12,638 bases of DNA, taken from contig JBFZCW010000156.1 of NCBI GenBank assembly GCA_041307765.1, forward strand, positions 1 through 12,638, written 5' to 3'. The translations under genes and the position numbers were made by a program. The DNA is from DYRB01 sp041307765. GTDB lineage: Bacteria; Pseudomonadota; Gammaproteobacteria; Chromatiales; Chromatiaceae. Under the pieces are notes generated by a model. The model was not told the DNA's origin. It worked only from the letters and a program-made list of their open reading frames with translations, and ran no database searches. Positions within the stretch are counted from its first letter, which is position 1. Every line of letters begins with the position of its first letter. Shown in pieces: positions 6,487 through 12,638 of the stretch.

Positions 6487-7293
6487 GGCCGCTGTGCCCC
6501 GGTGTCCGCCGTCGCCCCGGCACCCAAATAGGCCTCGATCACCGCCGGGTCGCGCTGGACCTTGGCGGGGACTCCGTCGGCGATCTTGCGCCCGTAATCC
6601 AGGACCGCCACCCGGTCGCACAGACACATCATCAGGCGCACATCGTGCTCGATGAGCAGGAGGGTCACACCGCGGCTGCGGATTCCCTCCAGCAGGCTCT
6701 GCAGGGCGGCGGTCTCGATTGGGTTCATGCCCGCCGCAGGCTCGTCGAGGGCCAGGAGCCGGGGCTCGGTGGCCAAGGCCCGGGCGATCTCCAGACGCCG
6801 CTGGTCGCCGTAAGGGAGGTGCCGGGCGAGCTGGTCGGCGCGACCCGCGAGCCCGACAGAGTCCAGGGTTGCCATCGAGTGCTCGCGGATGGAACGTTCC
6901 TCGGCGCGGGTGCGCGGGCCGCGCAGCACCGCCCCCAGGACCCCGGCCCGCGACCGCACATGGCGCCCGACCATGACGTTCTCGATCACGCTCATGTTGG
7001 CGAAGAGCCGGATGTTCTGGAAGGTCCGTGCCAGCCCCAGCGCCGCGACGGCGTGGGGCTTGAGCCCGGTGAGCGGTGTTCCATCCAGATGGACGCTCCC
7101 CGAGGTCGGGTGGTACAGCCCGGTGATGCAGTTGAACAGCGTGGTCTTGCCGGCCCCGTTGGGGCCGATCAGGCCGACGATCTCGCCCCGCTCGACCGAG
7201 ATGGAGACCTCGTTCAGGGCGCTCAGGCCCCCGAAGCGTTTGGTGACTGCGGTGGCGGCGAGCAGGGGCCGCCGTGTCTCTTCGAGCCCGGCG

Positions 7294-7310
<17 letters not shown>
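6483..7310 (-). CDS. livG: Branched-chain amino acid ABC transporter ATP-binding protein LivG
   Basis: This is the second ATPase of the LIV importer, 275 residues long. Walker A is GPNGAGKT (49-56) and Walker B is LLALDEP (185-191). The signature helix is LPYGDQRRLEIARAL, the LivG-type variant of LSGGQ. LARTFQNIRLFANMSVIENV and AAGMNPIET are hallmark LivG segments. The ATG at 7310 lies inside the 3' end of livM (17-bp overlap) and is preceded by AGGAGG about 7 bases upstream, so the start is secure. Its stop overlaps the livF start. LivG and LivF form the heterodimer that drives the LivH/LivM permease. The first 17 residues before the conserved core are a variable extension. Confidence 0.95.
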
Positions 7311-8421
<1,111 letters not shown>

Positions 8422-8427
8422 GCTGGA

Positions 8428-9351
8428 TCAGGCCCGGTCTGCCACGCGCTCCCCCAAGAGCCCCGAGGGCCGGAAGACGAGCACCAGGATTAGGATGAAG
8501 AAGGCGAAGATGTCCTGGTAGTGGCTGCCCAGGAAGCCGCCGGTGAGGTCCCCGATGTAGCCTGCCCCCAGGCTCTCGATGACCCCGAGCAAGAGCCCTC
8601 CAAGCAGGGCCCCGGGGATGTTGCCGATGCCCCCCAGGACGGCGGCGCTAAAGGCCTTGAGGCCAAGGATGAACCCCATGTTGTAGTGGGCGATCCCGTA
8701 GTAGGCGGCAATCAGGAGCCCAGCCACGGCAGCCAGGGCCGAGCCCACGGCGAAGGTTGCCGCGATCACCCGATTCACGTCGACCCCCATGAGCCCTGCT
8801 ACCTCCCGGTTCTGGGCTGTGGCGCGCATGGCCCGCCCAAGCCGGGTGCGCTGCACCAGGAGCAGCAGCCCGCCCATCACCATGGTCGCCACCGCGACGA
8901 TGAGGATCTGGACATTCGTGATCGTGGCGCCGGCCACCTCGTAGATCTCGATGTCCAGCACCGGCGGGAAGGACAGGTACTGACGGCCCCAGACGATCAT
9001 GGCCAGGTTCTGCAGGACGATGGAGACCCCGATGGCCGTGATCAGCGGGGCCAGACGCGGGGCATTGCGCAGGGGCCGGTAGGCCACCCGCTCCACCAGC
9101 ACCCCGGTGGCCACGCACACCGCCACCGCTCCCGCCAGGGCCGCCAAAAGGGCCAGTGGCACCGGTACCCCCAGGGCGGCGAGGACGCCGAGCACCGTCA
9201 CCGAGACCATGGCCCCGAGCATGACGATCTCGCCGTGGGCGAAATTGATTAGCTCCAGGATTCCATAGACCATGGTGTAGCCCAACGCCACCAGGGCGTA
9301 GAGGCTGCCCAGGATGAGGCCGTTGAGGATCTGCTGGAGCAGGACGTCCAT
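8428..9351 (-). CDS. livH: Branched-chain amino acid ABC transporter permease LivH
   Basis: This 307-residue, roughly eight-helix inner-membrane permease is the usual LivH length. It begins with the classic LivH N-terminus (LQQILNGLILGSLYALVALG, then YTMVYGILELINFAHGEI). The coupling loop TRLGRAMRATAQNREVAGLMGVD and the closing segment AAVLGGIGNIPGALLGGLLLG are also diagnostic. The gene starts 24 bp after the livK stop and ends 6 bp before livM, so it is co-transcribed with both. The ribosome-binding site is weak, which fits its position behind the highly expressed binding-protein gene. Confidence 0.95.
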   Translation of the reverse strand: MDVLLQQILNGLILGSLYALVALGYTMVYGILELINFAHGEIVMLGAMVSVTVLGVLAALGVPVPLALLAALAGAVAVCVATGVLVERVAYRPLRNAPRLAPLITAIGVSIVLQNLAMIVWGRQYLSFPPVLDIEIYEVAGATITNVQILIVAVATMVMGGLLLLVQRTRLGRAMRATAQNREVAGLMGVDVNRVIAATFAVGSALAAVAGLLIAAYYGIAHYNMGFILGLKAFSAAVLGGIGNIPGALLGGLLLGVIESLGAGYIGDLTGGFLGSHYQDIFAFFILILVLVFRPSGLLGERVADRA

Positions 9352-9375
9352 CGATACTTGGCCTGGGGTCGGGAC

Positions 9376-10503
9376 CTACTTGGCCCCGGGTCCGCCGATG
9401 GTTTCCACTGGTTCCCACTGGCCGCCTTTGACCTGATACAGGGTCACCGGGCCGCCTTTGAGGTCGCCCTTGTCGTCGAAGGCAATGGGGCCGATGACGC
9501 CATCGACCTGGGTCTTGACCAGCTCCGGAAGATACTTGGTGGGCTCCGCCGAACCGGCCCTGAGGATCGCCTGGATCAGGACCACTGCGGAGTCATGGGA
9601 GAATGGGGCATAGATCTGGACCTTGCCGAAGCGCTCGCTGAAGCGCTTGGTGAAGTCCGCCCCCCCGGGCATCTCCTCCAGGGGCAGCCCAGGGGAGGAG
9701 CCGATCGCCCCCTCAGCGGTGGAGCCGGCGAGCTTGATGAACTCGGCGGACTGCATCCCGTCCCCGCCCAAGAACGGGGTCTTCATGCCCAGGGTACGCA
9801 TCTGCCGAACCATGGGGGCCGCCTGGGGGTCCATGCCGCCAAAGACGACCACATCCGGGCGCTTGGCCTTGATGGAGGTCAGGATGGCCGTGAAGTCCGT
9901 GGACTTGTCCGTGGTGTACTCGCGGCCGACGACCTCGCCGCCGGCCGCCTTGACCGCTTTCACCACCTCATCGATCAAGCCTTGGCCATAGGCGGTGCGG
10001 TCATCCACGACGGCGACGCGCTTGCCCAGCTTGGTGGCGTATTGCCCCAGGGCCTTACCTTGTTGGGAGTCGTTGGCCATGAGCCGGAAGGTGGTCTTGA
10101 ACCCCTGGTGCGTGTAGGCGACTGCAGTGGAGGCCGGCGAGACCTGGGGGATGCCGTTGTCGGAGTAGATGCGCGAGGCAGGGATGCTGGCCCCCGAGTT
10201 GAGGTGTCCAATGACCCCCTTGGCCCCTTCGTCCACCAGTTTCTGGGCGACCACAGTGGCCGTCTTGGGGTCGGCCTGGTCGTCCTCGACCTGCAGCTCG
10301 AATTTGACCGGCTTGCCATCCAGAGTCGGCTTGGTCGCGTTGATGGCATCGACCGCCAGCCGCGCTCCGTTCTCGATGTCCTTGCCCAGGTGGGCCTGGG
10401 GGCCGGTGAGGGGTGCGACGCACCCGATCTTCACCGCATCGGCGGCGCTCGCTGCCCAGGTGGCGGCTCCGAGCATCACTGCGATCAACAGCTTGAACCT
10501 CAT
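9376..10503 (-). CDS. livK: Branched-chain amino acid ABC transporter periplasmic substrate-binding protein
   Basis: This 375-residue type I periplasmic binding protein has a Sec signal peptide (MRFKLLIAVMLGAATWAASA, cleavage near residue 20). There is no lipobox cysteine, so it should be soluble in the periplasm. The mature part starts VKIGCVAPLTGPQAHLGKDIENGARLAVD. It carries the ligand-binding segments HLNSGASIPAS (100-110) and SPASTAVAYT, where backbone and serine/threonine groups hold the amino-acid carboxylate and amine in LivJ/LivK. The ATG at 10503 is supported by GGAG 7 bases upstream. It is the first gene of livKHMGF, so the operon promoter should lie right of 10503. Leucine-type amino acids are the likeliest ligands, but this family also includes amide and urea binders, so specificity is inferred. 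Confidence 0.93.
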   Translation of the reverse strand: MRFKLLIAVMLGAATWAASAADAVKIGCVAPLTGPQAHLGKDIENGARLAVDAINATKPTLDGKPVKFELQVEDDQADPKTATVVAQKLVDEGAKGVIGHLNSGASIPASRIYSDNGIPQVSPASTAVAYTHQGFKTTFRLMANDSQQGKALGQYATKLGKRVAVVDDRTAYGQGLIDEVVKAVKAAGGEVVGREYTTDKSTDFTAILTSIKAKRPDVVVFGGMDPQAAPMVRQMRTLGMKTPFLGGDGMQSAEFIKLAGSTAEGAIGSSPGLPLEEMPGGADFTKRFSERFGKVQIYAPFSHDSAVVLIQAILRAGSAEPTKYLPELVKTQVDGVIGPIAFDDKGDLKGGPVTLYQVKGGQWEPVETIGGPGAK

Positions 10504-10883
10504 GCCTTTGCTCCGAGAATGTCGTGGTCGATCAATCAGGTGGGGCCCATTGGGGGGCGGCGACTTCGTCCGTCAGCGATGGGTCCCCGGGGCTGGGCCG
10601 CAATCTTACCAACAGTCGAGCGGCTCGGTGCGCCCTTGTGGCTGCGATCGATGCGCTGCACCCCTTTGGTTCGGGCGGCGGCTGGTGCTTCCGCCCGAGC
10701 TGCATAGCGATCGGGACATTTATGGGCCAGGTATTGCGCACGACCTCGGATGCGCTGGCCGCCGCTGGCAAGCTCCCGCGCAATCTGGACGTGAGCGACC
10801 GACCGCTACCGGAGCCAGTCATATTCACCAGCGGGCACAACGACAAGAGCGCTGACAAGTTCATGCCGGCTACGATTGGCCTT
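10504..10883. other. 380-bp region without a convincing gene, upstream of the liv operon
   Basis: Open frames exist on both strands (for example 10524-10985 + and 10532-10912 -), but none gives a recognisable protein and they overlap each other. Part of the + frame (roughly 10710-10870, reading TFMGQVLRTTSDALAAA and onward) looks faintly protein-like and could be a gene remnant, but no family is recognised. The liv promoter should lie in the right-hand neighbourhood of 10503. No clear -35/-10 pair or sigma-54 site was found. A CCCCGGGG run around 10588 is self-complementary but isolated. Confidence 0.5.
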
Positions 10884-11258
10884 TCATCTCGAACCGTCCA
10901 CCAGCCACGCATTGACGATGTGAAGGCTGAGATCGACGACCGTCAGACTCAGCGCCACGAACCCCAGCACAAACGCCCAATGTAGACCCTGCCGGAGCCT
11001 CGTTGACCAGCGGCCGCGCCAGTCGTCCCCGCTGGCACACGGTTGACGCGGGAGCTCGGCGAAGACATCGATGAAGATTAGACCCGTCACGGCCCAGAGC
11101 ATCAGGATGATCGCAGGCATCAGGACATGGTTACCTTCGGTGCCAGAGAACACGAAGAGTCCGACCCCCGCGGTCAAAAGGCCGCAGGCGGCAAGGCCGA
11201 CCAGCAGCGGGCGAATAGGCAGCAAACGACGGGCCAGCCGATGAATGTGCTCGAACAT
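10884..11258 (-). CDS. Small three-TM membrane protein of unknown function
   Basis: I do not recognise a named family. From the ATG at 11258 it has 124 residues with three hydrophobic segments at about 17-38 (RPLLVGLAACGLLTAGVGLF), 45-67 (VLMPAIILMLWAVTGLIFI) and 92-118 (LHWAFVLGFVALSLTVVDL). A hydrophilic loop with DDWRGRWSTRLRQ separates the second and third segments. An alternative TTG start at 11306 would add 16 residues (MPCASSAITSIELSSV); it has a better Shine-Dalgarno (GAGGAAG, about 6 bases upstream) than the ATG, so the start is uncertain. The gene follows the NhaR-like regulator on the same strand with 58 bp (or 10 bp with the TTG start) between them, so the two may be co-transcribed. 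An inner-membrane location is likely; the role is unknown. Confidence 0.7.
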   Translation of the reverse strand: MFEHIHRLARRLLPIRPLLVGLAACGLLTAGVGLFVFSGTEGNHVLMPAIILMLWAVTGLIFIDVFAELPRQPCASGDDWRGRWSTRLRQGLHWAFVLGFVALSLTVVDLSLHIVNAWLVDGSR

Positions 11259-11316
11259 GACTGAACTCAATTCGATGGAGGTTATTGCAGATGACGCGCA
11301 CGGCAAACAATCTTCC

Positions 11317-12246
11317 TCACCCGCTCGGAGCCGCTGTGCCAGCGCATCCCGCGAACACTTCTAGTCGGGCCGCGTGACTCACCGCCACCACGGCCGGGTG
11401 GCGCAGGCGCCGTTCCGTGGAGATCGCGTAATAGCGCTCGCGCACCTCGGTGGTGCTGCCGATGGGCTCCACGCCATGTTGTCGCGCAACCTCCGCATCG
11501 ATCACGCTGGGCGACATGAAAACACCCACCCCCGCCTGTCCGAAGGCCTGCATGAGCGCCCGGTCCTCAAACTCGCCGACGATTTGCGGGCGGATGCCGA
11601 GCTGATCTAGCCAGTGCATCAGGGCACCGCGCAGCGCCGTGCCCTCCGCGGGTACCAGCATGGGGGCGTCCTTCAGCGACCTGGGGAACCCCTCCCGATA
11701 CTCGGCGACGAGGGGTGGGGCGGCGAAGAAGGTGATACCGCACTCCCCCAGCGGGTGGTTGAAGGCGCGCACATTGACGGTGCCGCCGAGCGGAGTATCC
11801 GCCAGCACCATGTCCAGCTTGTGGAGGGCAATGTCCGCCAGCAGGGCGTCGAGCTTACCCTCCCGGCACAGGATGCGCACCGGCTCGCCTAGATGCTGGG
11901 CCGGTTCCAGCAGCCGGTAGGCGACCAGCTTGGGCACCACGTCCACCACCCCGACGGAGAACTGGAGCGGCCGGCCGGTCGGGCGCCCCTTCAGGGCCGC
12001 GGTCATCTCCGCTCCCAGCCGGAAGATCTCATCGGCGAAGGTCAGGGCCAGCCGACCGGCGTCGGTGAGGACCAGCTTCCGCCCGGAGCGGGCGAAGAGC
12101 CGCACACCGAGGCTGTCCTCCAGCACCTTCAACTGGCTGCTGATGGTCTGGGGCGTGAGGTGCAGAACGTCCGCCGCCCCCGTCACACCCCCCTCCCGCG
12201 CCACCGTCCAGAAGTAGTACAGGTGGTTGTAGCTGCTGCCCCGCAT
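11317..12246 (-). CDS. LysR-family regulator, NhaR-like
   Basis: This 309-residue protein has the LysR layout: an N-terminal winged helix-turn-helix (about 5-65) and a periplasmic-binding-protein-like effector domain (about 90-300). The N-terminus (SYNHLYYFWTVAREGGVTGAADVLHLTPQTISSQLKVLE) is the distinctive NhaR signature. In E. coli, NhaR senses sodium and activates nhaA and other stress genes. The effector domain begins FSVGVVDVVPKLVAYRLL, also NhaR-like. The ATG at 12246 is chosen because it gives the normal family length and has GAGGTG just upstream; the open frame extends to 12390 but that stretch is AT-rich promoter DNA. No Na+/H+ antiporter gene is in the window, so its targets are unknown. 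A small membrane protein gene follows downstream and a DUF2076-like gene is divergent upstream. Confidence 0.9.
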   Translation of the reverse strand: MRGSSYNHLYYFWTVAREGGVTGAADVLHLTPQTISSQLKVLEDSLGVRLFARSGRKLVLTDAGRLALTFADEIFRLGAEMTAALKGRPTGRPLQFSVGVVDVVPKLVAYRLLEPAQHLGEPVRILCREGKLDALLADIALHKLDMVLADTPLGGTVNVRAFNHPLGECGITFFAAPPLVAEYREGFPRSLKDAPMLVPAEGTALRGALMHWLDQLGIRPQIVGEFEDRALMQAFGQAGVGVFMSPSVIDAEVARQHGVEPIGSTTEVRERYYAISTERRLRHPAVVAVSHAARLEVFAGCAGTAAPSG

Positions 12247-12262
12247 ACCCACCTCGTTTCGA

Positions 12263-12274
12263 TATTCTCGAATA
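12263..12274. promoter_or_regulatory. Palindrome upstream of the NhaR-like gene (possible LysR site)
   Basis: TATTC-TC-GAATA (12263-12274) is a perfect 5-bp inverted repeat 17 bp before the regulator start codon. It sits inside an unusually AT-rich patch (about 12260-12305) of an otherwise GC-rich sequence. LysR regulators commonly bind short AT-rich inverted repeats in the divergent promoter next to their own gene, so autoregulation here is plausible. The 183-bp gap to 12430 must also contain the promoter of the divergent gene. Confidence 0.45.
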
Positions 12275-12429
12275 GATAGCAAACAACATTCGTATTTTAT
12301 TGCATAACGCCCGCCCGTACACTGATCGCTGTTCCTGTCCCGCCCGCCCCTGGGGGAGCGCATCGCCACCCTGCGTGCCGACGCCACCACCTAATCACGA
12401 GCCAACCCAAACCGACGAGGTATCGAGCG

Positions 12430-12638
12430 ATGAACGAGCAAGAGCGCAACATGATCGAGGGCCTGTTCCAGCGTCTTCAACAGGCGGAGACCCAGACGGG
12501 TCCCCGCGATGCCGCGGCCGAGACGCTGATCCACGACCTCATGGCCCGCCAGCCGGCGGCCCCCTACCTACTGGCGCAGGTGGTCCTGGTGCAGGAGCAG
12601 GGACTGCGTAACCTCCAAGCCCGAGTCGAGGAGTTGGA
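12430..12638 (+). CDS. DUF2076-like protein (3' partial)
   Basis: The frame from the ATG at 12430 stays open to the right edge, giving 69 codons. It reads MNEQERNMIEGLFQRLQQAE, then DAAAETLIHDLMARQPAAPYLLAQVVLVQEQGLRNLQARVEELE. The pattern of Q-E-R-x-x-I-x-x-L-F-x-R-L, then Q-P-A-A-P-Y-x-L-x-Q-x-V-L-V-Q-E-Q and a coiled-coil-like helix is what I recall for the DUF2076 / COG3416 family, found in many proteobacteria with unknown function. A GAGG 10 bases upstream supports the start. It is divergent from the NhaR-like regulator and may be under its control, which is inference from position only. The C-terminal part is outside the window. Confidence 0.75.
   Translation, partial: MNEQERNMIEGLFQRLQQAETQTGPRDAAAETLIHDLMARQPAAPYLLAQVVLVQEQGLRNLQARVEEL

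Noticed and set aside
6487..6627. N-terminal extension of livF in the same open frame
   Set aside because: It overlaps conserved livG coding sequence in another frame, and the GTG at 6486 gives the normal LivF length and start.
9358..10707. 449-codon + strand open frame
   Set aside because: It is antisense to livK across its length; composition is that of a reverse-complement shadow and no domain is seen.
12300..12611. 103-codon + strand open frame
   Set aside because: It overlaps the DUF2076-like start in another frame; its Pro/Arg-rich product is a shadow.

Overview
This is a GC-rich stretch of a proteobacterial chromosome. Gene content points to a gammaproteobacterium, possibly a sulfur- or nitrogen-oxide-metabolising one (Chromatiales-like), although a betaproteobacterium cannot be excluded from sequence alone. 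The clues are a DNR-type CRP/FNR regulator beside a 12-TM NnrS/heme-copper-oxidase-like membrane protein, a periplasmic DsrE-like protein, an NhaR-type LysR regulator, and a complete LIV-type ABC transporter. No rRNA, tRNA, CRISPR array, insertion sequence or integrase was found.

Layout. Positions 1-1298 (+) hold the 3' part of the polytopic membrane protein gene, which is cut by the left edge. It is followed at 1386-2108 (+) by a DNR-like regulator without the FNR iron-sulfur cysteines. The last ten codons of the regulator lie in one copy of a 24-bp repeat, and a second copy lies just past the stop. Convergent to it at 2263-2724 (-) is a secreted DsrE/DsrF-like small protein. A 403-bp non-coding stretch with several palindromes leads to a small accessory pair on the + strand: an exported RTX-type calcium-binding protein (3128-3736) and an exported formylglycine-type sulfatase with an extra C-terminal beta-rich domain (3892-5757).

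Convergent to these, 5776-10503 (-) is a five-gene livK-livH-livM-livG-livF operon: periplasmic binding protein, two permeases and two ATPases, with tight spacing and overlapping start and stop codons. About 380 bp without a convincing gene follows. Then come a small three-TM protein (10884-11258, -) and an NhaR-like LysR regulator (11317-12246, -). Divergent from the regulator, across an AT-rich intergenic region with a short palindrome, a DUF2076-like gene starts at 12430 (+) and runs off the right edge.

Functional reading. The left end probably belongs to nitric oxide or denitrification-type respiration and its regulation. The liv block is a standard high-affinity importer of branched-chain amino acids or related amides. 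The RTX and sulfatase genes are the most accessory-looking part. Nothing here amounts to a demonstrably new system. The most unusual sequence-level observations are the repeat pair with compensatory stem changes at the regulator's 3' end, the Sec-exported cysteine-containing RTX protein, and the two-domain sulfatase.
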